The notes under the pieces were generated by a model that searched no databases, was not told the DNA's origin, and saw only the letters and a list, made by a program, of their open reading frames with translations. Shown in pieces: positions 42,257-51,110 of a stretch of 64,000 nucleotides of DNA. The stretch is from the NCBI GenBank assembly GCA_050330635.1, contig JBHJNQ010000016.1, forward strand, positions 25,327 through 89,326. Direction: 5' to 3'. Origin of the DNA: CADEDH01 sp050330635 (lineage in GTDB: Bacteria > Actinomycetota > Acidimicrobiia > Acidimicrobiales > SZUA-35). The number at the start of each line of letters is the position of its first letter. The first letter of the stretch is position 1. The position numbers were made by a program, and so were the translations under genes.

Positions 42257-43144
42257 ATGAGCGACCAGGCCGTCCGCATCGGCGACATCACGATCACCCG
42301 GCTGGAGGAGAGCTACGGGCCGGGGTTCCCGGCCGGCATGCTCCTACCGTCGTGGGACCCGTCGGTCCGCGACGACCACGGCCCCGACACGATCGCCCAG
42401 TTCGTCCAACCCGACGACGACCTCGCCCTCCTCAGCGTTCACACCTGGGTGGTGCGCACCCCCCAGAAGATCATCCTGGTCGACACCTGCAACGGCAACC
42501 ACAAGCCCCGCAACATCGAGGACATGTCGATGCTCGACACCGACTGGCTCGACCGGTTGGTGGCGTCGGGCGTCCAACCCGACGAGGTCGACGCCGTGGT
42601 CTGCACCCACATCCACCTCGATCACGTCGGGTGGAACACCACCCTCGACGGGAGCGACTGGGTGCCCACCTTCCCCAACGCCAGCTACTACGTCAACGCC
42701 GCCGAGTTCGAGTTCTGGGACCCCGACGAGACCGACCAGACCGGGCTCGAGTTCAACGCCAACGTGTTCGACGACAGCATCCGGCCCGTGTTCGACCGTG
42801 ACCTGGTAGAGCTGTGGACCGGCGACGACTGGACGGTCGACGACTACCTCACCCTCGAGGTCCGGGCCGGCCACACCCCCGGCCACTGTGTGGGCTGGCT
42901 GGAATCCAACGGGGAGCGGGGTCTGCTGTCGGGCGATTCGATGCACTCGGCGGTGCAGGTCTACCGGCCCGAGTGGAACAGCGGGTTCTGCCTCGACGCC
43001 GAGGGGGCGGTGACCACCCGACGATCGCTGCTGGAGACCTGCGTCGAACGCAACGCCGTCCTCCTCCCCGCCCACTTCTCCGCCCCCCACGCCTTCCGGG
43101 TGACGGAGCGCAACGGCGGCTTCGCCGTCGTCGACGCCCTCTGA
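42257..43144 (+). CDS. MBL-fold metallo-hydrolase (lactonase/AttM-like)
   Basis: 295 residues. The zinc motif is VVCTHIHLDHVGWNT (HxHxDH) near residue 120. The third-ligand histidine is in RAGHTPGHCVGWLES near residue 210, the bridging aspartate in LLSGDSMHSAVQ, and the last histidine in VLLPAHFSAPHAFRV. This spacing resembles N-acyl homoserine lactonase and related lactonases, but no specific substrate can be claimed. It is only distantly similar to the metallo-hydrolase at 9571. The ATG follows GAAGGGGGACC. Confidence 0.9.
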   Translation: MSDQAVRIGDITITRLEESYGPGFPAGMLLPSWDPSVRDDHGPDTIAQFVQPDDDLALLSVHTWVVRTPQKIILVDTCNGNHKPRNIEDMSMLDTDWLDRLVASGVQPDEVDAVVCTHIHLDHVGWNTTLDGSDWVPTFPNASYYVNAAEFEFWDPDETDQTGLEFNANVFDDSIRPVFDRDLVELWTGDDWTVDDYLTLEVRAGHTPGHCVGWLESNGERGLLSGDSMHSAVQVYRPEWNSGFCLDAEGAVTTRRSLLETCVERNAVLLPAHFSAPHAFRVTERNGGFAVVDAL

Positions 43145-43390
43145 GCCATCCGCCGCCGATGGTACCCCGGCAGCCGCCGGCCCCTCACCGTGCCGGTCGG
43201 CCCCAGATCAGGATCCGCTCGAACGGGTAGAGGTAGGGCGCGCGCTCACCGATACGGGCCAGCAGCTTGCGCCGGTAGGCGCCCACGTCATGGTCTGGTG
43301 CCCGCCGCACTCCCCGATGCCCTGTGCTCGGTCCGTCTCCTCGGTTTTGGCGGCGCGCCCCTGGCGCCGGAGCATCACCGGGCCGTCGCT

Positions 43391-43924
43391 TCAGCGCTCG
43401 CCCCGACGGCCCATCGTGGCCCGGGCCATCTTGGCCCCGTCGTAGCCGATGCGCTGGACCGGCTTCACCTCGAGCACCACCCGCCGGGGCGAGTCGAGCA
43501 GGCGGATGAACCGGGCCCGGGCATCGGGCGCCTCGCCCACCAGGGCCCCGGCCAGTTCCGGGTAGAACCAGGCCCTGGTCGCCTCGTCGTCGTGGATGGT
43601 GCACCGCCCCTTCCAGGTGATGGCCTTGTCGCGGGGTAGGGGGGAGCCGGTGCTGGTAACCACCACGCTGACCCGAGGGTCGCGTCGCACGGCGGCCACC
43701 CGGGCCCGCTGGCTGGAAGCGGTCAGCCAGAACCGGCCCCGCCGCCACACGTACGACATGATCACCCCGACCGGCCATCCCTCCCGGTTGGCCCAGATGA
43801 AGGTGCACTCGTTGTGGGCCAGGAGCAGCCGTTCCTCGGTGTCGGGGTCGAGGTCGAAGGCGGTCACGTCCTCGTAGTTCTCGCCGTGGCTGTCGTCGGT
43901 CCCCTGATTACGATCCCCGCTCAT
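43391..43924 (-). CDS. Pyridoxamine 5'-phosphate oxidase-like flavin/F420-binding protein
   Basis: 177 residues. The split-barrel fold shows ERLLLAHNECTFIWANREGWP, VIMSYVWRRGRFWLTASSQRARV and RRDPRVSVVVTS, as in PPOX/FDOR proteins. A basic cluster near KAITWKGRC continues the barrel. Actinobacterial FDOR proteins bind F420, FMN or haem, and the cofactor cannot be decided here. The first 25 residues are polar. The ATG at 43924 is preceded by GGGAAG. The frame continuing upstream to 44341 is proline/arginine-rich shadow sequence. Confidence 0.88.
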   Translation of the reverse strand: MSGDRNQGTDDSHGENYEDVTAFDLDPDTEERLLLAHNECTFIWANREGWPVGVIMSYVWRRGRFWLTASSQRARVAAVRRDPRVSVVVTSTGSPLPRDKAITWKGRCTIHDDEATRAWFYPELAGALVGEAPDARARFIRLLDSPRRVVLEVKPVQRIGYDGAKMARATMGRRGER

Positions 43925-44111
43925 CTTCCCATGGTAGGGAGCGACCGAGCGACGCGCCGGCCCGACCCCGACCCCGGCCGGAGCCCCGGGCTCGACCTCG
44001 GCCGGGCCCCGCGGTGCCGCCCGTTGATGGTGAGCGAATGGACCGAGCCGGGAGGATGCACCGGGCCACTCCTGCACCTGCGGGGCCCACGGTCGGGCGC
44101 AGTGGCGCCGG

Positions 44112-44128
44112 GGCGAGGCTGGCTCGCC
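44112..44128 (-). terminator. Stem-loop downstream of luciferase-like gene
   Basis: GGCGAG, five-base loop, CTCGCC: a perfect 6-bp stem 18 bases after the stop of the gene ending at 44146. A second 6-bp stem (TGAGCG/CGCTCA, 44132-44148) covers the stop codon itself. Termination is inferred. Confidence 0.4.
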
Positions 44129-44145
44129 GTTTGAGCGAGGGGCGC

Positions 44146-45528
44146 TCAGCCCACCTTCCAGTCGCCGGGTTGGGGGACGGGGAGGCCGAGGTGGTCCCGC
44201 AGGGTGGCGCCGCTGTACTCGGCGCGGAACAGGCCACGGCGTTGCAGTTCCGGCACGACCAGTTCGACGAACTGCTCGAGGGAGCCCGGCTGGTAGCCGG
44301 CGCCGATGACGAAACCGTCGCACGCCGGTTCGGTGAACCATTCCTCGAAGCGGTCGGCGATCTCGGTCGGGTCGCCGACGAGGGCGTGGTCGAGACTGGC
44401 CCGACCGGTGATGCGCATGAAGTCGCGCACGGTCGGCTCGGTCCTGCCGGCGCGCTCGACGACCCGGTCGCGGATGGCCTGGATCCCCGACAGCGACGCC
44501 AGCTCGTCGGCGCTGAACGTGTCGTCGAGATCCTTGGTCGAGAAGTCGAAGTTGAGGCCCTCCGACAGCAGCGACAACTCGTCGATGTCCTTCGGGAGCC
44601 GGTCGTAGGTGGCCTTGCGATCCTCGGCCTCGGCCCTGGTCCGGCCCACGACCGGGAACATGAGGGTGGCGATCTTGACGTGGTCGGGGTTGCGGCCCAG
44701 GCGCTCGGCCTCGGACTTGACCCGGTCGTAGGCTTCCTTGGCCCGGCCCCGGTTCAGGTTGGACACGAACAGCAGCTCACCCCAGCGGGCGGCGAAGCGC
44801 TCACCCCGACCGCTCTGACCGGCCTGGATGACCACAGGGTGACCCTGGGGGGTGCGGGGCACGGTGAAGGGGCCCCGACTCGGGTAGAGGCCGCCCTCGT
44901 GGTCGAGTCGGTGGACCTTGTCACCGCGGGCGAAGAGGCCGCTGGCGCGGTCGAGCACGAGGGCGTCGTCGTCCCAGGTGTCCCAGTGGCCGTGGACGAC
45001 CTCCATGAACTCGTCGGCCCGGTCGTAGCGCTCGTCGTGGCCGACGGCGGCCTCGAGCCCCATGTTGCGGGCCTCGTTGTCGTTGACGGAGGTGACGACG
45101 TTCCACGCCGCTCGCCCGCCGGTCATGTGGTCGATGGTGGCGAATAGGCGGGCCACGTGGAACGGCTGATAGTAGGTGGTGGAGTACGTGGCGCCGAGCC
45201 CGACCCGGCTGGTGGCCATCCCCATGGCCATCAGCACGGCCGTCGGGTCGAGCTTGACGCAGCGGATGCCGTTCTCGACGGTGTGGACGTGGTCGCCCGA
45301 GTACATGTCGGGCATGGCCAGCCGGTCGTCGAAGAAGCCCAGGTCGAAGCAGCCCCGCTCCAGGGTCCGGCCGATGTGCTGGTAGTAGTCGGCGGTGGTG
45401 AAGTCGAGGCGGGCGTCGGGATGGCGCCAGGCGGCGGGGATGGTGGTGCAGTTCTGAGCCTGGAGGAAGCCGATGAGCGCCATCTGCCGGGTGGTGGGTG
45501 CCGCGGTGGATGCCGTGGTCGATGCCAT
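44146..45528 (-). CDS. NtaA/SnaA/DszA family FMNH2-dependent monooxygenase
   Basis: 460 residues, the typical length. Family marks are IGFLQAQNCTTIPAAWRHPD near the start, YYQHIGRTLERGCFDLGFFDD, HMTGGRAAWNVVTSVNDNEARNMG near residue 135-160, and HPVVIQAGQSGRGERFAARWGELLFV near residue 230. These two-component monooxygenases attack nitrilotriacetate, EDTA, sulfones or alkanes with FMNH2 from a separate reductase. No reductase gene is adjacent, and the substrate is unknown. The start ATG at 45528 fits the family, while the longer frame is shadow sequence. It is the second gene after the luciferase-like gene at 45543, 14 bases apart. Confidence 0.92.
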   Translation of the reverse strand: MASTTASTAAPTTRQMALIGFLQAQNCTTIPAAWRHPDARLDFTTADYYQHIGRTLERGCFDLGFFDDRLAMPDMYSGDHVHTVENGIRCVKLDPTAVLMAMGMATSRVGLGATYSTTYYQPFHVARLFATIDHMTGGRAAWNVVTSVNDNEARNMGLEAAVGHDERYDRADEFMEVVHGHWDTWDDDALVLDRASGLFARGDKVHRLDHEGGLYPSRGPFTVPRTPQGHPVVIQAGQSGRGERFAARWGELLFVSNLNRGRAKEAYDRVKSEAERLGRNPDHVKIATLMFPVVGRTRAEAEDRKATYDRLPKDIDELSLLSEGLNFDFSTKDLDDTFSADELASLSGIQAIRDRVVERAGRTEPTVRDFMRITGRASLDHALVGDPTEIADRFEEWFTEPACDGFVIGAGYQPGSLEQFVELVVPELQRRGLFRAEYSGATLRDHLGLPVPQPGDWKVG

Positions 45529-45542
45529 GGTGTCGGGTCCTC

Positions 45543-46394
45543 TCAGTCGGCGAACTCGTCGACGAGGTGTTGGTGACGATCGATGAAGCGTTGGTGGGCC
45601 TCGGCCTCGTCGGGGGCGCCGAACACCACCCGGGCCACATCGAGCTGGTGGTAGCGCTCGATGGTGGCGGCGTCGGGGGCGCCGAAGCAGTAGATCGACA
45701 CGGGCACCGTGTCGGGGTCGCGCCCGGCGGCGGTGACCGCATCGCGGAACCAGCCGATGCCGGTGGCGACGTCGCGGAACCCGACGTCGATGGGGCACCA
45801 CTCGTCGGCGTACTCGGCCACGTGTCTCAACCCGATCCGACCCTGGCAGCCGAGGAGCACCGGCGGCCCTCCGGCCTGGGCCGGCTTGGGGTGGACCCAC
45901 GACGGCTCGAAGTTCACAAACTCCCCGTGGTAGCCGGCCTCGTCGTTGGTCCACAGCTGGCGGAGGGCATCGATCGTCTCCCGCATGGCGTTGTAGCGCT
46001 GCGACCACGGCACGGTCGACACGTTGGCCAGCTCCTCCTCGTTCCAGCCGACCCCGACGCCGAACCGGAACCGGCCGCCGGAGAGGTCGTCGAGCGTGGC
46101 CACCGACTTGGCCAGGTCGAGGATCTCGTGTTCCAGCACGAGGCACACGCCGGTCATCAGGTCGAGGGTGGTGGTGGCCTGGGCCGCCGCCGCCAGCGAC
46201 ACGAACGGGTCGCGCATGTGCCAGTAGAGCCGGGGCAGGTCGATGCCGCTCGGGTGGGGGGTCCGGCGGCTGGCGGGGATGTGGCTGTGCTCGCCGACCC
46301 AGAGCGAGTCGTAGCCCCGGGCCTCGAGGTCGACGGCCATCGCCGCCGTCGGCACGCCATAGGAGCTGTTGGGTGAGGCCAGTCCGATCTTCAT
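45543..46394 (-). CDS. LLM class F420-dependent oxidoreductase (TIGR03619-like)
   Basis: 283 residues. It begins MKIGLASPNSSYGVPTAAMA, then DSLWVGEHSHIPASRRTPHP, LDLMTGVCLVLEHEILDLAKSVATLD and SGGRFRFGVGVGWNEEELANVS. Length and motif spacing equal those of the protein at 5555-6406, making them paralogues. Probable F420 user, substrate unknown. The ATG at 46394 is chosen over the upstream frame to 46457, which is basic and unconserved. The NtaA-type gene follows after 14 bases, so the pair is probably one transcript. Confidence 0.9.
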   Translation of the reverse strand: MKIGLASPNSSYGVPTAAMAVDLEARGYDSLWVGEHSHIPASRRTPHPSGIDLPRLYWHMRDPFVSLAAAAQATTTLDLMTGVCLVLEHEILDLAKSVATLDDLSGGRFRFGVGVGWNEEELANVSTVPWSQRYNAMRETIDALRQLWTNDEAGYHGEFVNFEPSWVHPKPAQAGGPPVLLGCQGRIGLRHVAEYADEWCPIDVGFRDVATGIGWFRDAVTAAGRDPDTVPVSIYCFGAPDAATIERYHQLDVARVVFGAPDEAEAHQRFIDRHQHLVDEFAD

Positions 46395-46484
46395 GGCGCG
46401 ATCTTGTCGCCCCGGCGGGGCGGGCGCCACCCGGCGCGGAACGTCCGACCGTCGCATCGGCCCGTGACGGCGCCCGTCGGCCGA

Positions 46485-47666
46485 TCAGCAGTACAGGCGG
46501 TAGAGGACCCGGCTGGCCTGACGTCCGAGGGCGTCGGGGCACCGTGGTGCGGTGAGCGCTCGACTGGTCAGCGGGAGGATCCGATCGATCTGTCGGGCCG
46601 ACCACGGCCGGCCCGAACCGGCCCGGCCGAGCAGGACCACCTCACCCCGGCCGGTGGAGTACTTGTCCTTGTAGCGGATGAGGCCGGGCTGATCGAGGTC
46701 GCTGACCCCGAAGTCGAACCATCGGCAACCCCACCGTCGTGCCGCCGCCATGGCCTCCCACATCACGGCATCGTTCGCCCTGACCGACAGGCCAGCCGGG
46801 TTGGAGGCGTTTAGCTTGTAGTAGGCCGTATCGCCGTGGCGGAGCAGGATCACCCCGGCTATCGCCTCCCCACCACCGCTGCCGGCGATGCCGTCGAGGC
46901 GAGCCAGGACGATCCGGAGGCGGTCGGGGCCGAAGTGGCGGTGGAGTGCGATGAAGAACGATCGGGGCTGGGCCAGCAGCCGGTACTTCGCCTTGCGCAG
47001 TTCCAGGTGGAGTCGGTGGTAGTCCTCGAGGGCATCGAGATCCGACCTGACGTCGACGACGACGCCGGCTCGGCGACTGCGGCGGATGTTCTGCCGAGCC
47101 CCCGACGCCAGCTGTGGCCACAGTCGATCATCATCGCTGGTCGAGGTCGCGCCAGTGGTCGAGCGACCGAGCGGGGGGAGCTCGGTCCAGTGCCAGGCCA
47201 AGCGCCCGGTTTCGGCGAGACCCAGCTCGATCCGATACCGCCGGAGGTCGTTGGCGTCAATCGCCCCCCGTCGGGGACCTCCGGGGGTGGCGAGCCGCAG
47301 TCGGGTGACGAGGGAGGGAGTGGTGGCGGCCCGCTCGCCCTTCAACGGGGCCAGGCTCCCGGTACTCCAAGCGCCGATCGGTCCGGCGAAGTCGCTGAAG
47401 GGCAACGACACCACCCGGCGGCCCCTGACATCGGCGACCTCGACCCAGGCCACACCGCCGCCGCCGCCGTCGGTCGCACCCTCGCTCGACACGACGGCCC
47501 GGGGACGGAGCCGGTAGGCGTCGCGCAACACCCGGAGCCAGGCTGGCGAGTGGAACAACGTCCCGGAACGCTCGACGAGCTCGGCCCAGACGTCGTCCCG
47601 GCAGGGGTCGCAGAGGCGTGCCGGTCCACCCATGGTCGGCGACGGCGGGCCTGCTGCGGATCTCAT
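46485..47666 (-). CDS. FemAB/GNAT-like acyltransferase, last gene of polysaccharide operon
   Basis: 393 residues. The fold is the GNAT_6/FemAB type: GTLFHSPAWLRVLRDAYRLRP near residue 35-55, a basic GARQNIRRSRRAGVVVDVRS near residue 190, HLELRKAKYRLLAQPRSFFI, and GVILLRHGDTAYYKLNASNPAGLSVRANDAVMWEAM near residue 280-315, followed by WFDFGVSDLDQPGLIRYKDK. This C-terminal pattern is typical of proteins said to be peptidoglycan-bridge or glycan-modifying acyltransferases. It could add an amino acid or acyl group to the polymer made by this operon. It overlaps the FemAB gene upstream by four bases. Confidence 0.85.
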   Translation of the reverse strand: MRSAAGPPSPTMGGPARLCDPCRDDVWAELVERSGTLFHSPAWLRVLRDAYRLRPRAVVSSEGATDGGGGGVAWVEVADVRGRRVVSLPFSDFAGPIGAWSTGSLAPLKGERAATTPSLVTRLRLATPGGPRRGAIDANDLRRYRIELGLAETGRLAWHWTELPPLGRSTTGATSTSDDDRLWPQLASGARQNIRRSRRAGVVVDVRSDLDALEDYHRLHLELRKAKYRLLAQPRSFFIALHRHFGPDRLRIVLARLDGIAGSGGGEAIAGVILLRHGDTAYYKLNASNPAGLSVRANDAVMWEAMAAARRWGCRWFDFGVSDLDQPGLIRYKDKYSTGRGEVVLLGRAGSGRPWSARQIDRILPLTSRALTAPRCPDALGRQASRVLYRLYC

Positions 47667-48748
47667 GTTCGCCGCATCCAGTTCACGAGACTGCCACCCA
47701 TGCCTCCGTCGGACAGCAGCTTCGACGGCAGACGGTAGGTCAGGTGGCCCGACCGTCGGAGGACCTTCTCGTAGGTGTCGGGATAGACGACGACCCGGCC
47801 ACCCCAGCCGAGCTTGAACACGGATCCGGTGCCCTGGATCGCAGCGCGGGCATCACCGCTCTCCACTGCCGCCACGGCCTGGGCCCGGGGCAGGCCGCCG
47901 AGATCGAAGTACCGGTGGCCGGCGCCATTGGCCCACGACATCATGGCCCAGTTCACGGCCTCGTTGGCGAAGCCGCGCCGGGCTTCATCGGACTGATCCC
48001 AGCCGGTGAGCTTGAACTCGGCACCCGGCCCGTAGCCCAGCAGGGTTCCCGCCGCCCGGACCTCACTATCCACCCGGGCCAGGAACAGCTGCAGGTAGCC
48101 GTGCCGGTGCAGGGCGCGCCACTGCCGGTGGAGGTAGTCGATCGACATCGGCAGGAAGCCGTGGTGTCGGGCCGAAGCCACGTGGAGCCGGTGGAAGGTG
48201 ACCAGGTCGGCGGCGCCGCCCCGCTCGACCACGACGCCGCTGGCGATCGACCGTCGGACGGCGCTCCGCCGCTTCTTCGACAAACCGGCGAAGAGCTCGT
48301 CGTCAGGCCGGCCGAGCTCGACCTCCACCGCCGCCGTCGTCGCTACCGCCACCGGGGCCGGCCGGTAACCTCGACCCTCCAGGATCGGTATGGCGGCGTG
48401 GTGGCGGCGCGACGGCTGGATGAGGAGCACCGCACAGCCGGCATCGTGGGCCTCGGCCTCGATCGCGGCCACGACACGTTCGACCAGGTCGGCATCGTGC
48501 CACCGGTGTTCCGCCACGAGCGGCCCGTACGGCACGTAGCCCGCGGTGGCTCCCGGTCCCACCCGGCGGATCAGCACCTGGGCTCCGGCCGCCAGCTCGC
48601 CGCCGTCCCGGATCGCGATCCTTCGGGTCGACGACCGCGTGCTGCGGGCCAGAGCCCAGCTCGATGTCTGGTACACGCTGGCATCCGGGAAGTTGGCGAC
48701 GGCCTCGTCCCAGTCGGCCGACGAAACCGCGGCTTCGACGATGGTCAC
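47663..48748 (-). CDS. FemAB-family aminoacyltransferase-like protein
   Basis: 361 residues from a GTG at 48748. The N-terminal module has ASVYQTSSWALARSTRSSTRR. The transferase core is DELFAGLSKKRRSAVRRSIA near residue 150, FHRLHVASARHHGFLPMSIDYLHRQW, then EFKLTGWDQSDEARRGFANEAVNWAMM and YFDLGGLPRA. FemX/FemAB enzymes use aminoacyl-tRNA to add residues to cell-wall lipid precursors. Members in glycan clusters are proposed to modify polysaccharide repeat units. The KKRRSAVRR patch would suit tRNA or lipid phosphate. The GTG overlaps the flippase stop by four bases. Confidence 0.85.
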   Translation of the reverse strand: MTIVEAAVSSADWDEAVANFPDASVYQTSSWALARSTRSSTRRIAIRDGGELAAGAQVLIRRVGPGATAGYVPYGPLVAEHRWHDADLVERVVAAIEAEAHDAGCAVLLIQPSRRHHAAIPILEGRGYRPAPVAVATTAAVEVELGRPDDELFAGLSKKRRSAVRRSIASGVVVERGGAADLVTFHRLHVASARHHGFLPMSIDYLHRQWRALHRHGYLQLFLARVDSEVRAAGTLLGYGPGAEFKLTGWDQSDEARRGFANEAVNWAMMSWANGAGHRYFDLGGLPRAQAVAAVESGDARAAIQGTGSVFKLGWGGRVVVYPDTYEKVLRRSGHLTYRLPSKLLSDGGMGGSLVNWMRRT

Positions 48749-50058
48749 GAGCGGGTACCCCCTCCATGTTTGGGCCGGATGACCACGCCCAGGGTCACCC
48801 ACAACAGCACCACGTACAGCAGCGAGCTGATCAGCGAGGCGTAGACGGCGCCCCGCCACCCGAGCCCCGGTATCCAGGCCAGGTTGAGGCCGATGTTCAC
48901 CATCCCGACCAGCAGCGTCAGCGCCACCCGATGGACATGATGACCGGAGCTGGTGAGGGCGCCGGCGGCGAACACCTCCAGTACGAGCAGCAGCGGCACG
49001 ACGCTGAGCCAGGGGATGATGGCGGCCGCCTCGGCGTAGCTCGAACCCAGGAGCGCGGCCACGGTGTCGCCCAGCGTGATCCATGCGGCCGCCGCCACGA
49101 GACCGTAGACGCTGCCGAACGCCGACAGCCTCACCGCCAGTCGCCCCGCCTCGGCCGCTCCGTTCGGGTGCCGGCCTCCCGCCCGCCACAGACGGGCGTT
49201 GACGGCCTGCAGCGCGGCGAGCACCGGAGCGATCGACACCGTGAGCATGCGGCGGGCGGCGGCATGGAGACCAGCGTCGGCCTCGTAGCCGAGGCGGACC
49301 AGGAGCACGTTGTCGCTGGCCGCCAACAACCGTTCGGCCCCGAACCCGAGGCTGTACGGCACGCCGGCGGTCACCGTGCTCCACCGCGGCCGGCTGGCCC
49401 CGACCACCCGGCCCAGGGTCAGCAACTGGGCCACGACGAGCACGCCGAGCCCGATGCCGATGGTCACCGCGATCCACAGCCCCAGACCCGGATCATCGAC
49501 CGTCACCACGATGACGGCCGCCGCCCCGGCCCGGGCGAGCCCGTACACCGCCCAGGCTGCGGCCTTCGCCACGAGCCGCTCGGTGGCCTGGGCGGCGAAG
49601 ACCGCCGTCTCCACCAGCCCGAGCACCAGCATCTCGCTGACCCCGACCCCTATGAACCAGAGCCAGGGCATCTGTGGCATGATCACCGGCCGGGCGGCCA
49701 CCGCCAGCAGCCCCAGGGCGGCGGAGCCGACGAGGGTCATGCCGTTGGCCACCTTCAGGGCGTCGGCGACCGGCCACCCCTCGCTGGCCACCCGCCGCAA
49801 CACCAACCAACCACCGCCGAGTCCGGCGAAGGGGACCAGCATGGTGAACAGCCCGGTTGCGGCGATGAGGAGCCCGAGCTCGGCCGGAGGGAAGACCCGC
49901 ACCAGGAGGAGGAAGGCACCGAACGATCCGGCCAGCCGGATCGCCTCCCCCGACACGCTCCACACCAGGTTGCCGGCGGTCGAACGGGCCGGTCGGCCGC
50001 CCGGCGGCTCGAACCCGGCGGGTGGCGGCGCGTCCGACGGAGCGTCGAGGGATGTCAT
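48745..50058 (-). CDS. Polysaccharide flippase (Wzx/MATE-like)
   Basis: 437 residues. About 12 hydrophobic helices follow an N-terminal Pro/Ala-rich arm. Typical segments are SVSGEAIRLAGSFGAFLLLVRVF at the first helix, FTMLVPFAGLGGGWLVLRR, and the paired late helices GALTSSGHHVHRVALTLLVG and LNLAWIPGLGWRGAVYASLI. This is the layout of polysaccharide-biosynthesis flippases, which move undecaprenyl-linked repeat units across the membrane. The ATG at 50058 overlaps the epimerase stop by four bases. Basic residues scattered in the core could face the charged substrate. Confidence 0.88.
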   Translation of the reverse strand: MTSLDAPSDAPPPAGFEPPGGRPARSTAGNLVWSVSGEAIRLAGSFGAFLLLVRVFPPAELGLLIAATGLFTMLVPFAGLGGGWLVLRRVASEGWPVADALKVANGMTLVGSAALGLLAVAARPVIMPQMPWLWFIGVGVSEMLVLGLVETAVFAAQATERLVAKAAAWAVYGLARAGAAAVIVVTVDDPGLGLWIAVTIGIGLGVLVVAQLLTLGRVVGASRPRWSTVTAGVPYSLGFGAERLLAASDNVLLVRLGYEADAGLHAAARRMLTVSIAPVLAALQAVNARLWRAGGRHPNGAAEAGRLAVRLSAFGSVYGLVAAAAWITLGDTVAALLGSSYAEAAAIIPWLSVVPLLLVLEVFAAGALTSSGHHVHRVALTLLVGMVNIGLNLAWIPGLGWRGAVYASLISSLLYVVLLWVTLGVVIRPKHGGGTRS

Positions 50059-51110
50059 GGCGGCGTCGGGCGGGTCCGGGCGACGCCGACCCGCTCGCGC
50101 CACAACTCGGGATGGTGGCGGATCCAGGCCACCTCGTCGGCCAGACCGGTGGCCAGATCGACGCGGGGAGTGAAGCCGGTGAGCGCCCGGAGCCTTCCCG
50201 GGTCGACCACCACCGATACCGGCTCGCGGCCGGGCGGTGACACCGAGGGCTGGAGGTCGGGGTCGATCAGCGCGAGTATCGTCCGGGCCAACTCCTCGGT
50301 CGTCGTGGCCGTCCCGGTGCCGAGGTTCACGGCGGTGAGGCCTCGGGGAAAGCGGCCGACGGTCGGCGAGGCGGCTTCCACCACCGTCGCGAGACCCCGG
50401 GCCACGTCGGTGACGTGGACGTAGTCGCGCTCGTCGGCCGCCACCTCCACGTCGGGCTGGTGACCGGCCAGCGCCCGGCGGATGAAGTTGGGAACGGCCC
50501 GGGGTACGGTCTCGGTCGCCCCGTAGACGGTGGCGATCCGAGCGGCGACTACGCACCGTTCGCCGTCGGCCCACCACGACAACGCCTGCTCGAGATCGTG
50601 CTTCGCCTGACCATAGGGCGAGTCGGGGTCGACGGTGTGGCGCTCGGTCACCGGCTCCCGGTGGCGACGGCCATAGAGGAGCGCGCTGCTGGCGGCGCAC
50701 AATGTGGTGACCTGGGGGCCGAGGCGTCCGAGCATCTCGATCGAGGCCATGACGTTGGCCTCGACTTCCTGTCGGTAGCTGGTGAGGGGATCGGTGGCGG
50801 CCGGCTCGGCGTAGCCGAGGTGAACGACGGTGTCGATCCCGGACAGGAGACCCTTCCGCTCGGCCTCGTCCCACCATGCTCGCCGGTACGGCCAGCGGGT
50901 CCCGGTTGGGAGGAATGCCACTCGACCCTCGGCCACGAGGGCGGCGAGCTGAGGGCGGGGTCCGGGATGGCGATCGACGGCGAGAACCGTCGCCCCTCGG
51001 GCCGCCAGCTCGGCGGTGGTGAACGCCCCGATGAAGCCGGCGGCGCCGGTCACCGCCACGGTCCGACCGTCGAGGGCGGAAACGGGGGCCGGGGAGGACT
51101 TGGCGCTCAC
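50055..51110 (-). CDS. NAD-dependent epimerase/dehydratase (extended SDR)
   Basis: 351 residues. The NAD(P) loop is VAVTGAAGFIGAFTTAELAARG near residue 20. The catalytic site is SPYGQAKHDLEQALSWW with YxxxK, and SSALLYGRR provides the Ser. The substrate end is RDYVHVTDVARGLATVVEAA, and NLGTGTATTTEELARTI is a common landmark. It probably epimerises, dehydrates or reduces an NDP-sugar for this operon. Its start overlaps the next gene upstream by four bases. Product identity cannot be decided from the sequence. Confidence 0.9.
   Translation of the reverse strand: MSAKSSPAPVSALDGRTVAVTGAAGFIGAFTTAELAARGATVLAVDRHPGPRPQLAALVAEGRVAFLPTGTRWPYRRAWWDEAERKGLLSGIDTVVHLGYAEPAATDPLTSYRQEVEANVMASIEMLGRLGPQVTTLCAASSALLYGRRHREPVTERHTVDPDSPYGQAKHDLEQALSWWADGERCVVAARIATVYGATETVPRAVPNFIRRALAGHQPDVEVAADERDYVHVTDVARGLATVVEAASPTVGRFPRGLTAVNLGTGTATTTEELARTILALIDPDLQPSVSPPGREPVSVVVDPGRLRALTGFTPRVDLATGLADEVAWIRHHPELWRERVGVARTRPTPP

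Noticed and set aside
43185..43300. Minus-strand tail reading RRKLLARIGERAPYLYPFER then ILIWGRPAR before a stop
   Set aside because: It looks like a real protein C-terminus but is too short to identify and lacks a start; it could be another relic after the PPOX gene or chance.
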